Source: Bombella favorum (GTDB lineage: Bacteria; Pseudomonadota; Alphaproteobacteria; Acetobacterales; Acetobacteraceae). From it: a stretch of DNA of 64,000 bases. The notes under the pieces are model-generated. The model made no database searches, was not told where the DNA came from, and saw nothing but the letters and a program-made list of their open reading frames with translations. Below, one piece after another: positions 54,228-62,108 of this stretch. Positions within the stretch are counted from its first letter, which is position 1; every line of letters starts with the position of its first letter. Location: the NCBI RefSeq assembly GCF_014048475.1, contig NZ_NWUS01000001.1:868001-932000 (forward strand). Direction: 5' to 3'. The position numbers and the translations under genes were made by a program.

Positions 54228-55218
54228 TACAATTATTGCCCAGTCATCACGGCTGGGCCTCCCAGCACAGCCCCGCCGGGAACAGGATGCTGCATCCTTC
54301 CGACAGGAGCTCATGGGGGCTTTAGCCCTTTTCACGGGAGGGCGCTCTCTAGCTCATTCGGGCCAGAGAGACACGAGCAAAGTAGGTCTCCATTTTACAG
54401 GCATGCCTCTACCCGCCCTCACAACAGCACCAGAACCTCCTCCCTTCTGGGAAGACCCCGAACATGCAGGGCAAAAGCAGGCCCTTCAAAAGCCTATTCC
54501 CCCGATAGAATCAGCCCCTGTGACACAGCCAGCGCAGGACTGGTCTACCCTGCTGGCACGCAAAGATCACCTCACCCGCCAAGCCTTGAAAGAAGTAGAA
54601 CCGACTCTGCGTAATGCCGAACAGGCTCTAACACGTTTCTTTCATCTCCAGGCGAGAGAAGACGATAAAACTCCTCCTGGAGCAGACCCCACCACTCTCC
54701 TTCAAGGTTTTTCTGCCACGATGACAGCCCGCAGCATTTTGGGTCTTCATGCTCCGGGCAGGTCCTCTTCACCCCATGCCGATATCGACGGGCAGACATC
54801 CACACCGGGTCAGCCAATCATGCCCCATCTGTCTACCCTGCTGCCTCAATCCATTGATGTCACATCGGGAGAACGCAATACCGCCTCTGCACAACAGGAA
54901 AATCCGCTGAAACGCCTGTCACTAGTTCTAACCCATGCTGAGCAGACCTTATCCCATATACAGCTTGACCCTAGCCCGACTTCTTCCTCCTTCATCCCGA
55001 ATAAATCAGCCCTTAGCCAGCCCATCGCCCAGCTTGTCAGGCATGTTGAGGCTACCCCTCGGTCACGCCATATCACGACCCATAATACGACCACCCATAG
55101 CCCAAACGTTCACATCACAGTGCAGGCAGGCCATAGCAGGCCGCAGGATATTGCCCGTGCAGTAGAGGCGAGCACTATCCATGCCCTTACCCGCCAGACA
55201 CTCACCCAGACTGGATGA
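54214..55218 (+). CDS. Short tape measure protein
   Basis: The tape measure sets tail length. At 334 residues this one is short for a myovirus. It lies between the chaperone frameshift gene and the Dit-like gene, as expected. It has a helical body with two amphipathic helices (LKEVEPTLRNAEQALTRFFH; RLSVLTHAEQTL-like at about 235-255) and a C-terminal beta-tail (VHITVQAGHSRPQDIARAVE) typical of tape measure C-termini. Pro/Ser/Thr-rich spacers fill the rest. There is no lysozyme or membrane-spanning segment. Confidence 0.72.
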   Translation: MAILDTIIAQSSRLGLPAQPRREQDAASFRQELMGALALFTGGRSLAHSGQRDTSKVGLHFTGMPLPALTTAPEPPPFWEDPEHAGQKQALQKPIPPIESAPVTQPAQDWSTLLARKDHLTRQALKEVEPTLRNAEQALTRFFHLQAREDDKTPPGADPTTLLQGFSATMTARSILGLHAPGRSSSPHADIDGQTSTPGQPIMPHLSTLLPQSIDVTSGERNTASAQQENPLKRLSLVLTHAEQTLSHIQLDPSPTSSSFIPNKSALSQPIAQLVRHVEATPRSRHITTHNTTTHSPNVHITVQAGHSRPQDIARAVEASTIHALTRQTLTQTG

Positions 55219-55239
55219 ATTTTCCCACAGGAGTCGCCC

Positions 55240-55938
55240 ATGTCCACCCTGACATCTCTTCGGGCTTCAGCTTCCGCCTTTGGTGGCGCAGCATTGGAAA
55301 ACTGGGCCGTACAACGAGCTGCCCGCCAATGGGGCATATTCCGTCGCCCAACAGTAGAGCAATCCATCAGCACCACAGCATCGGGTTTCAGTCGCTCCTC
55401 TGACGGGCCATTCAGTAGTTTATTTGGCCAAGCTCCCAAACGAGTTCTCTCCGCTGCTCATGTTGAGTCCCTGCGGATGGATGAACAATCCGACATCTGC
55501 ACCGCCCCGCAAGAAAACGGTACCTTTACGAGCTACAATAAGGTGTTTTCCCCCTACAAAGCTGTGATCCGTATGGTCTGTGATGGGTCAGAAACAGGCT
55601 CGCTAGGGGAAAACATGCTTCCGGGTTTCATCCGCAATGTTATCGGTCTGGGGCCGGACACAGTGCGCAAGGACTTTCTGGAAACACTCTCACGATTGGT
55701 GAAAGACACAAATCTTTACTTTGTTGCTACACCGGAAGGAATATACCCCAATGCCAATATCACCGGGTACAATTTTACCCGCACGGCCGGAAATGGTGTA
55801 GATGTCATCACCGCCAATATTACCATTCAGGAAGTCCGACAAAGCAGCATGTCCCGTTGGGCTGGAAGCCGGTACCCCCAAGGCGCACAAACCCGCAATA
55901 CGGGCCCTGTCTCACTCCAGCCGAAGGGGGAACCATGA
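55240..55938 (+). CDS. Dit-like baseplate/tail protein
   Basis: A 232-residue protein located after the tape measure. Residues about 120-205 contain VKDTNLYFVATPEGIYPNAN and ITGYNFTRTAGNGVDVITAN, close to the Dit-like tail proteins that link tube and baseplate, and the end TIQEVRQ is typical. The N-terminal part is less conserved. The next gene overlaps its stop by 4 bases. Confidence 0.75.
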   Translation: MSTLTSLRASASAFGGAALENWAVQRAARQWGIFRRPTVEQSISTTASGFSRSSDGPFSSLFGQAPKRVLSAAHVESLRMDEQSDICTAPQENGTFTSYNKVFSPYKAVIRMVCDGSETGSLGENMLPGFIRNVIGLGPDTVRKDFLETLSRLVKDTNLYFVATPEGIYPNANITGYNFTRTAGNGVDVITANITIQEVRQSSMSRWAGSRYPQGAQTRNTGPVSLQPKGEP

Positions 55939-56234
55939 TCTATACCGTCCCGCTCCGACCTACAGCAGCCCAGAGTTTGACCTGTCCAATCGCCGGACTG
56001 CAATGCCAGATATGGCTCCGACAACTTGCCACAGGGCTGTATCTGGACCTAACAGCCGATACCATACCCCTCCTGCGTGGCAGTATCTGCCAGAACGCAA
56101 CCGATCTCATCCGTAATCCTGCGAGCCCATTACCCGGCCGCCTGTATTTCATCGATACACAGGGCCATGATGACCCTGTTTTTTCCGGTTTGGGTTCCCG
56201 TTTTCTGCTTCATTACGAAGATGATACATCATGA
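55935..56234 (+). CDS. Baseplate plug protein
   Basis: A 99-residue protein that follows the Dit-like gene. It carries the family pattern: IYTVPLRPTAAQSLTCPIAG at the start, LYLDLTADTIPLLRGS and LYFIDTQGHDDPVFSGLGSR near the end. These small beta proteins plug the baseplate centre. The ATG at 55935 overlaps the previous TGA; the next gene begins 4 bases before its end. Confidence 0.82.
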   Translation: MIYTVPLRPTAAQSLTCPIAGLQCQIWLRQLATGLYLDLTADTIPLLRGSICQNATDLIRNPASPLPGRLYFIDTQGHDDPVFSGLGSRFLLHYEDDTS

Positions 56235-57262
56235 CAGCCACCACGACACCGGGCTTTGCCCGTAAACAAATTAGCATTACCTTCTTCGTCCCCGGACCAG
56301 ATGGCTCTTTCGAGAGTTTCACGGTGGGTCAGGGGCACGCCATACAGGCCATCATAAAACATGCAGGCTTCGCCACGGGCTCCGAAGCAGAGATCAACAT
56401 TAAGGGGCTTTCCCACCACGACAGGGACCGTCTCTCCATCATTCCCGATCATCCTACATGGGACAATCTAAACACGACAACGGCAGGGAAAACCGTCATC
56501 ACTATTCAGGCTGGTGACGAAGGTACCCCTCTGGCCGGCCTGTTCACTGGCACGATCGACAGGGCCTATACGGATTATGACGATCTGGACACTCCCTTTC
56601 ATATCCACGCCATGACAAGCACCATTCCTGCTTCCATCCTGCCACAAGCGAAAGGCTATGATGGCCCTCGAGATGTCGCTACGCTACTGGCAGACATATG
56701 CCAAGATGCTGGGTTTCAGCTTCTAGACCATGGCGGGTGGGAACGCCATGCAAGCCTGACAAATCATTACAGATGGGGAACATCTCTAAACCAGATACAA
56801 ACCATCCTGACAGCTACGAAGGGAATCTTCAGTTTTTCACCTTTTAGCCCTATAAAAGGTGAAAATCAGATCATGCCAATGGCTAGTTATCAAGAAGCCA
56901 TCCCCTATAAAGGCCTTCTGGAAATATGGGGGCCGACATTCACTGGCCTTCCACAGGGTGGGCAAGAACAAACCGTGCCCATCATATCCTCTAAAACAGG
57001 TATGATCGGTTATCCCCGCTACAGCAGTTCTGGCATTTCCTTAACAACACTCTTACGGCCGGACATTACCTTCTGGCACCCTCTGGTACTGGATAGCACC
57101 TACCTGCCTATCTCCCCCACAACAACCAGCATGGCCGGCACTCCACCATGGAACGGTTTGTGGCTGGCGACATTTGTCTGGCACGACATAAGCACAGAGA
57201 CCCCACATGGCCCCTGGCATACACATATGGACTGCATCCGCACCACCTTAGGCAGGCGGTAA
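56231..57262 (+). CDS. Baseplate hub protein (gp44/VgrG-like)
   Basis: A 343-residue protein in the position of the hub. The N-terminal half has ISITFFVPGPDGSFESFTV and GLSHHDRDRLSIIP, the sort of first domain found in gp44-like hubs; the middle has FSFSPFSPIKGENQIMPM and AIPYKGLLEIWG, and a C-terminal WHTHMDCIRTTLGRR. It should contact the spike encoded downstream. Confidence 0.75.
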   Translation: MTATTTPGFARKQISITFFVPGPDGSFESFTVGQGHAIQAIIKHAGFATGSEAEINIKGLSHHDRDRLSIIPDHPTWDNLNTTTAGKTVITIQAGDEGTPLAGLFTGTIDRAYTDYDDLDTPFHIHAMTSTIPASILPQAKGYDGPRDVATLLADICQDAGFQLLDHGGWERHASLTNHYRWGTSLNQIQTILTATKGIFSFSPFSPIKGENQIMPMASYQEAIPYKGLLEIWGPTFTGLPQGGQEQTVPIISSKTGMIGYPRYSSSGISLTTLLRPDITFWHPLVLDSTYLPISPTTTSMAGTPPWNGLWLATFVWHDISTETPHGPWHTHMDCIRTTLGRR

Positions 57263-57313
57263 TAGTGTGCCCTCCCACAACCACGCCTAAATACGCCTCA
57301 CAGGGAAGCTTTT

Positions 57314-57943
57314 ATGCCCACTACAGCCAAGCCCTATCTCCTGCGCTCCAACACAGGGAAAAACAGCCTGAAAGGCGCATTGGATTCACTCATTGCCAGC
57401 CACATCAACCAGCTTGGCCCTTCCATGCTCGTTCAGGTAGAAGCCGTAACTGCCAGTGCGGCGTCCCTTACAGGCAAAGTCACCGTGCGCCCCATGGTGC
57501 AGCAACAAGATGCGCTCTCCCGTCCCCTACCGCATGACATCATCCATAATGTGCCCTATCTACGCATACAGGGTGGAAGCTCGGCTCTCATCATCGACCC
57601 CAAACCGGGGGATATCGGTTTCATCATTATATCAGGGCGGGACCATACACATGCTGTTACAACCCGTAAGCCCGCTCCGCCTGCCTCATTCCGGCAATTT
57701 TCTATGCAGGATTGCGTCTATGTGGGCGGGTTCCTCAATAACGGGCCCGACCAGTTCATTCAGGCTACGGACCACGGCTGGCGGATCGTGACACCAGGTA
57801 CTGTCACCATAGAAGCCAGCCACATTGAAGCTAACTGCGACATTACTACGTCTGGCGATGTCCGCGCAGGTGGCATTTCATTAAAACAGCATGTCCATGG
57901 CGGCGTTCAGACTGGAGCGGGGGCTAGCGCACCCCCGCAATAA
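57314..57943 (+). CDS. Membrane-puncturing spike protein, copy 1 (gp138 type)
   Basis: A 209-residue spike of the Gp138 membrane-puncturing family. It has an OB-like N-terminal domain (GPSMLVQVEAVTASAASLTG), the conserved HNVPYLRIQGGSSALIIDPK and GDIGFIIISGRDHTHAVTT, FRQFSMQDCVYVGGFLNNGP, then a short beta-helix-like tail with HVHGGVQTGAGASAPPQ. HVHG resembles the metal-binding tip motif of spikes. A second copy (60214-60849) and a remnant (about 59545-59745) lie downstream, and a minus-strand gene converges on its 3' end 4 bases away. Confidence 0.88.
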   Translation: MPTTAKPYLLRSNTGKNSLKGALDSLIASHINQLGPSMLVQVEAVTASAASLTGKVTVRPMVQQQDALSRPLPHDIIHNVPYLRIQGGSSALIIDPKPGDIGFIIISGRDHTHAVTTRKPAPPASFRQFSMQDCVYVGGFLNNGPDQFIQATDHGWRIVTPGTVTIEASHIEANCDITTSGDVRAGGISLKQHVHGGVQTGAGASAPPQ

Positions 57944-57947
57944 GACA

Positions 57948-58520
57948 TCATTTCGGGAACGGCATATGCCCATGTGCGGCAGTCTGCTCCAGCTCATGCA
58001 CGAACTCGCCGCCACGGTCATAATCAATATGACCAGCACCCCCTGCCCATGACATGCTCACGGAATCACTGGCTGACAGAGCATCAAACAAGGCACGGCC
58101 TTCCGTCTCGGAAATGTAACCGCCCCACTGTGAGCCACGATTGATAGTGCCGGTATAATGGAAGCCCTTCACCTCATACCCGTTGGAGAAATGCATGGTC
58201 AGCCCCGGCTGAGAGACTTCGTGCCCCTTAAGAACGAACATGATGAATACATCTCCACCCCGGCGTGGCGAAATGGAAAAGAGGATGTCTTTCTCTGCTA
58301 AAAGAGCTGTCAGCGTATTGTCCAATTCCAACGTCTGCCATTTGCCGGTCTGCCCCAGACGCTGGCCACCATTAGGAGAAACACCAACTGCCGCCACGCC
58401 ATTGGTCGTCACTGTTCCATCCTGTGACACTTCCAACGGGGCTTGTGCCCATGCCGATTTCAGACCGACACCCAGCAGCATCAAGCTCAGGCCTGTCATG
58501 CATAATGTTTTCCGCATCAT
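57948..58520 (-). CDS. Secreted protein of unknown function (minus-strand phage cargo)
   Basis: A 190-residue product with a Sec signal (LCMTGLSLMLLGVGLKSAWA). The mature part contains QTLELDNTLTALLAEKDILF, FIMFVLKGHEVSQPGLTMHF and a central GGYISETEGRALFDALSASD; it is beta-rich with little Cys. The fold is reminiscent of invasion-associated-protein-B-type secreted proteins but I cannot confirm it. AGGAAAG precedes the ATG pair. It lies opposite to the tail genes and next to two other secreted-protein genes, so it belongs to a lysogeny cargo cluster. Confidence 0.72.
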   Translation of the reverse strand: MMRKTLCMTGLSLMLLGVGLKSAWAQAPLEVSQDGTVTTNGVAAVGVSPNGGQRLGQTGKWQTLELDNTLTALLAEKDILFSISPRRGGDVFIMFVLKGHEVSQPGLTMHFSNGYEVKGFHYTGTINRGSQWGGYISETEGRALFDALSASDSVSMSWAGGAGHIDYDRGGEFVHELEQTAAHGHMPFPK

Positions 58521-58601
58521 CACTTTCCTTTCCCTCATCCTGCCAGAACAGGAGGACAGGGTAACGAGCCACCCCTACCGGGTAAAGCCGCCAGCCAGAT
58601 C

Positions 58602-58970
58602 TTACCGTTCACAGATTCCAGAATTCTCAACATAGACAACCAACCGCTGGTCACTCTGTAACAGAGCGGCTGAACTACCCTTCGCATCCGCTGTTAACTG
58701 GCGAATATACTGGGCACAAGGGGAATGGGGGCGATGAGCAACAGCCCACAGACCATCCCTTACCGTCTCGGCAGAAAGCCCGATACGACGCAGGTTCTCT
58801 TCATCCGTCAATTGTTCCTGATGGTTTGGTGCCTGATGGCTCTCCACTCTGGCACTATGCAAGGCCTGGGACAAAGTTCCTTTGACTTCCGGCATATGGC
58901 TTAGTTCATCTGCATTGGCCACTCCGACCCATACAGCAGCGGCTACAACTACAAAAAGAACATGTTTCAT
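58602..58970 (-). CDS. Secreted protein, paralogue A of a two-Cys family
   Basis: A 122-residue product with a Sec signal (KHVLFVVVAAAVWVGVANA). The C-terminal half matches the other minus-strand gene at 59740-60153: LRRIGLSAETVRDGLWAV, RPHSPCAQYIRQLTAD and VENSGICER have direct counterparts there. Two Cys (CAQ and ICER) can form a disulfide. Unknown function; probably periplasmic. It is transcribed against the tail genes. Confidence 0.78.
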   Translation of the reverse strand: MKHVLFVVVAAAVWVGVANADELSHMPEVKGTLSQALHSARVESHQAPNHQEQLTDEENLRRIGLSAETVRDGLWAVAHRPHSPCAQYIRQLTADAKGSSAALLQSDQRLVVYVENSGICER

Positions 58971-59092
58971 AAAGCAAGGTTCCCGCATTATGCCTCAAAG
59001 AATGGAGACGGTAGCGCATACTATCCCCCTCTCCAATCTGGCTCCAGCATGTAGGGCTGGCAGTCTGACAATTTTGTGGCTGAGTGTTGCCC

Positions 59093-59428
59093 TCAGGGCA
59101 TTTTCATCCCCTCCGGGTGGTCAGTAATCGTATCATCACTAGCCAAATCCGGCTTGTAACAATATTTTGGCACGTTACCCGGCCCATCATCAAAATATCT
59201 CAACAAATGAATCACCGCATCATAGCAATTGCCCCGCCTTTTATTGATCAACACATCATAGGCGTTATCGGCAATCCGCTTGTTAGAATAGGCCTTATGC
59301 AAGAATTCATTAGCTTTGGGGGGATCAATGGTGAAGGACCCATCCTCATTCCTCAGATAGATAGCCTCGGCCCGTGCCACACCGGACAAAGCCAATGCAA
59401 AAACAGCAAACAGCACCAGATGTCTCAT
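59093..59428 (-). CDS. Secreted protein of unknown function
   Basis: A 111-residue product with a Sec signal (RHLVLFAVFALALSGVARA). The mature part has IYLRNEDGSFTIDPPKANEF and NCYDAVIHLLRYFDDGPGN, KYCYKPDL; two Cys could pair. Start ATG 59428 follows AGGAATAGGGGC. It is not similar to the two paralogues beside it. Expected periplasmic location; same orientation as the cluster. Confidence 0.7.
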   Translation of the reverse strand: MRHLVLFAVFALALSGVARAEAIYLRNEDGSFTIDPPKANEFLHKAYSNKRIADNAYDVLINKRRGNCYDAVIHLLRYFDDGPGNVPKYCYKPDLASDDTITDHPEGMKMP

Positions 59429-59544
59429 GCCCCTATTCCTATTCATTCCTGAAAAATGACGGCTCCCACCTCATCAGGAATGGGCCCCGAATCTAACAGC
59501 TAAACCTTGTACCATCAGGTTCTGTAATGAAAACCACACTCCAC

Positions 59545-59745
59545 AGGCCTGCGGAAGAGCCTATCTCTCCTCCATCCTCGTTCCGTCAATTTTCTATGGA
59601 AGACTGTGTCTATGCAGATTGGTTTCTCAATAACGGGTCGGACCAGTTCATTCAGGCAACGGACTGCAGAGAATATATCGCTAAAACAGCCCACGCATTG
59701 TGGAGTTCAGATAAATGACGGGGAGACTGACCTGCCTTCTCAGTC
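59545..59745 (+). pseudogene. Remnant of a spike gene (gp138 type)
   Basis: The frame at 59527-59718 reads SSFRQFSMEDCVYADWFLNN and GSDQFIQATD, nearly the spike segment around residues 130-155. The homology then jumps: a second frame (from about 59676) gives ISLKQPTHCGVQINDGETDL, corresponding to the spike C-terminus. About 50 residues between are missing and the frame is shifted, so this is a decayed third copy. Its 3' end meets the minus-strand gene at 59740. Confidence 0.8.
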
Positions 59746-60153
59746 GAGGTTCTTACGCTCGCAAGTGCCAGAGTGTTCGATAGAGATTACGAGTTTGTCG
59801 TCATAATCAGGGCGATCAAGTCCATTCTCATAATCAGCCGTAAGCTGGGCGACATAATGAGCACATGCGCTATATGGGCGATTCTGTGATGCCCATACCG
59901 CTTTGCGGGCGACATCGGGTGACATACCCATTCTGCGGAGTTGAATCTCAGTTTTTGCGCCCATTTGACTTCTTGTCGCCTCGATATCGCTTTCACTGGG
60001 CTGATAGCCGTAGCTGTAGTGCCCACTTTTTTTAGCATGTGCGATCGCCTCCGCCAAAGCCGGGTCATGCTTCGCTTGTTCTTCAAGCGCATCTGCCCAA
60101 GCCACGCCGGACAGCCCAATAAAGGCGGCTGTGAGAAGGAGGAAGTGTTTCAT
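59740..60153 (-). CDS. Secreted protein, paralogue B of the two-Cys family
   Basis: A 137-residue product with a Sec signal (KHFLLLTAAFIGLSGVAWA). Start ATG 60153 has CGGGAG 6 bases upstream. LRRMGMSPDVARKAVWASQN, RPYSACAHYVAQLTAD and LVISIEHSGTCERKN align with the 58602-58970 product, showing paralogy. It lies between the spike remnant and spike copy 2, on the minus strand. Unknown function; candidate lysogenic conversion factor. Confidence 0.78.
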   Translation of the reverse strand: MKHFLLLTAAFIGLSGVAWADALEEQAKHDPALAEAIAHAKKSGHYSYGYQPSESDIEATRSQMGAKTEIQLRRMGMSPDVARKAVWASQNRPYSACAHYVAQLTADYENGLDRPDYDDKLVISIEHSGTCERKNLD

Positions 60154-60213
60154 GGTCATCTCCCGTAATGTCTGCGTCCATCTAAGCCATCAGAGCAACT
60201 GAGGGGAAGCCCC

Positions 60214-60849
60214 ATGACAGAAAACACCAACGCACCTTACTGGGACCGGTCCAGCCCCGACCTCGACATCGCCACGATCATGGACAGGAGGGTGCAGGAC
60301 CATATCCGCAAGATCGGCCCCTCCATGCTGGTGCAGGTGAAGGCCGTGAAGGCTGGGGCCGCCTCCATCACTGGCATGGTGGATGTGCAGCCGATGGTCC
60401 ACCAGCAGGACAAACAGGGCAAGCCCCACCCCCGCCAGATGATTCACAACGTGCCCTATCTCCGCATCCAAGGTGGCACGTCCGCTCTCATAATCGACCC
60501 GAAACCGGGGGACATCGGTTTCATCATCATATCCGGACGGGATCATACCCATGCCATCACCACACGGCAGCCCTCTCCCCCCGCTTCGTTCCGGCAGTTC
60601 GCCATGCAGGACTGTGTCTATGTGGGCGGATTCCTGAACAACGGACCGGACCAGTTCATTCAGGCAACGGATCAGGGCTGGAGGATCGTGACGCCGGGGA
60701 CAGTGTCCATCGAAGCGGCGAAGGTCACAGCAAACTGCGACATCGAGACCAGCGGTGATGTGAAGGCGGGTGGCGTCTCGCTGAAACAGCACGTGCATGG
60801 CTGGGCGAGGTGCTCTACGGCACCGGGCCGTCATTGCATTTGCCCCTAA
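60214..60849 (+). CDS. Spike protein, copy 2, with altered C-terminus
   Basis: A second gp138-type spike of 211 residues. HNVPYLRIQGGTSALIIDPK, GDIGFIIISGRDHTHAITT and MQDCVYVGGFLNNGPDQFIQ are almost identical to copy 1; the first 60 residues differ more. After KQHVHG the frame runs into a fragment of the gp46 gene (GWARCSTAPGRHCICP), so the normal spike tip is lost. GAGGGG lies 7 bases before the ATG. Whether both copies are made in the virion is unknown. Confidence 0.83.
   Translation: MTENTNAPYWDRSSPDLDIATIMDRRVQDHIRKIGPSMLVQVKAVKAGAASITGMVDVQPMVHQQDKQGKPHPRQMIHNVPYLRIQGGTSALIIDPKPGDIGFIIISGRDHTHAITTRQPSPPASFRQFAMQDCVYVGGFLNNGPDQFIQATDQGWRIVTPGTVSIEAAKVTANCDIETSGDVKAGGVSLKQHVHGWARCSTAPGRHCICP
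60796..60828 (+). repeat. 33-base direct repeat of gp46 sequence (left copy)
   Basis: This sequence matches 62266-62298 at 31 of 33 positions. It lies at the point where spike copy 2 loses its normal end; translated in the gp46 frame it gives the GEVLYGTG part of the TWLGEVLYDTG motif. The two copies flank the AT-rich cassette. Confidence 0.88.
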
Positions 60850-60985
60850 CACTGGCTTATTCCATGGCGAGTTTCAAGTCCGACAGCCAGAGAAGAAACA
60901 TACCCGTACTGTCGAGATGGTCGCTGCTCATGGCGTCAGTCGTAATCAGCTCATCAGGGACTCTCTGAGAAGAATAACAACCTAA
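60829..60985 (+). pseudogene. Possible HicB-like antitoxin remnant
   Basis: The frame from 60797 reads VIAFAPNTGLFHGEFQV, reminiscent of the HicB N-terminal strand pattern, then VEMVAAHGVSRNQLIRDSLR, like an HTH or ribbon-helix-helix C-terminus. The middle expected for HicB is missing. There is no ribosome site and no hicA. This is a weak call. Confidence 0.3.
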
Positions 60986-61165
60986 CCTTTCTTACTCTTC
61001 TCTCTGATAAAAGCCAGCGAGCCTGCCCCTCACGCTCTAATAGCATCTTCTTGCAAGATCTATTGAACTACTGTCAATATGCGCTATATGGGCGTACAGC
61101 ATACCCCCTACCACAGTGTGAGCAGGGTATTTTTACATACCGCTCACCAAGGAGGAGATGAACTT

Positions 61166-61630
61166 ATGGTCAGCGTCCAAACAGTTGCCAATCGGTTTCT
61201 CGAATTGGCGAGCGATCATGACATGCAATTAACCCCTATGAAATTACTTAAACTTGTCTACTTAGCCCATGGATGGATGCTAGGTACACATCGTGTTCCC
61301 CTTATAAGGAATCGCATTGAAGCATGGATGTACGGGCCCGTCGTGCCCGAACTTTACGAACAAATCAGGCATTACAAACGCAATCCTGTTACTACAACAC
61401 TGCAAGCACCTACAGAAACTCTTTCACCCCAAATGAGAGAAGTTATTAATAGAGTTTTCGACACATACAAAGGAATGAGTGGCCCTGAGTTAAGTACCTT
61501 AACTCACCTACCCAATACTCCTTGGGAACAAATTTATAACTCCCAGGGTGCATGGGCACCTATTCCCGACTGGATGATTGAAAGGTACTATGTAGATAAA
61601 ATAGAAAAATCAAAAAAAAATAAATGCTAG
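61166..61630 (+). CDS. Panacea-domain (DUF4065, PanA-type) antitoxin-like protein
   Basis: A 154-residue protein of the DUF4065/Panacea family. LTPMKLLKLVYLAHGWML, EAWMYGPVVPELYEQIRHY and LSTLTHLPNTPWEQIY are the family's three diagnostic stretches. PanA domains act as antitoxins for many unrelated toxins. The start ATG 61166 has AAGGAGGAG 8 bases upstream, so the upstream extension to 61079 is unlikely. The gene is AT-rich compared with its surroundings and is followed by a two-span membrane protein 23 bases later, the likely toxin partner. A terminator ends the pair. Confidence 0.9.
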   Translation: MVSVQTVANRFLELASDHDMQLTPMKLLKLVYLAHGWMLGTHRVPLIRNRIEAWMYGPVVPELYEQIRHYKRNPVTTTLQAPTETLSPQMREVINRVFDTYKGMSGPELSTLTHLPNTPWEQIYNSQGAWAPIPDWMIERYYVDKIEKSKKNKC

Positions 61631-61653
61631 TTTTATTTTTCTAAGGTTTTATT

Positions 61654-62082
61654 GTGACAATTAAATGCAACAATAAGAGTCTTCCTGAGGATATAGATAT
61701 ATCTGACATCAGGGAGCATATGATTAATTATGATGCACGTATAGCAAACGACCGCTCTCAAAAAATTATTTCAGATGGACTTGAGGACGGCTTATCAGAA
61801 GATGAGCTAAAGAGAAAGAGTAGAGAAGATGACATAAAACATAATATATTAAAAAAAAGACTATTGAGGAAGATACAGAATTCAACTGTAAATGTAACCG
61901 TTTATACGGGAGCTTTTTCTGCGTTTCTTATATCTTCAACATGGGTACTGAATCTTATTTTACCTGAAAAATGGAAGTGGCTATCTCACGACAATCAGCA
62001 AGAATTAACCTCCATAGTCGCTATTATATTATCATATACAGCCGGTATATTTGCGAAAGCTGGTATAAAAAGAGATAGATAA
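61654..62082 (+). CDS. Two-span membrane protein, candidate toxin paired with Panacea antitoxin
   Basis: No known family recognised. The 142-residue product has a hydrophilic, charged N-terminal half (SEDELKRKSREDDIKHNILK, likely coiled coil), then two membrane spans (VYTGAFSAFLISSTWVLNLI and SIVAIILSYTAGIFAKA). It starts at GTG 61654 with AAGG upstream. AT-rich. PanAT toxins known to act on membranes make this a reasonable toxin candidate, but the pairing is inferred from adjacency. An alternative is a phage-exclusion protein. Confidence 0.7.
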   Translation: MTIKCNNKSLPEDIDISDIREHMINYDARIANDRSQKIISDGLEDGLSEDELKRKSREDDIKHNILKKRLLRKIQNSTVNVTVYTGAFSAFLISSTWVLNLILPEKWKWLSHDNQQELTSIVAIILSYTAGIFAKAGIKRDR

Positions 62083-62108
62083 TATAAAAATCTTCCTTCC
62101 CTCCACAC

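Noticed and set aside
61065-61090. TTGAAC and TATATG as promoter of the Panacea cassette
   Set aside because: The spacer is only 14 bases, too short for a sigma-70 promoter; the true promoter is not evident.
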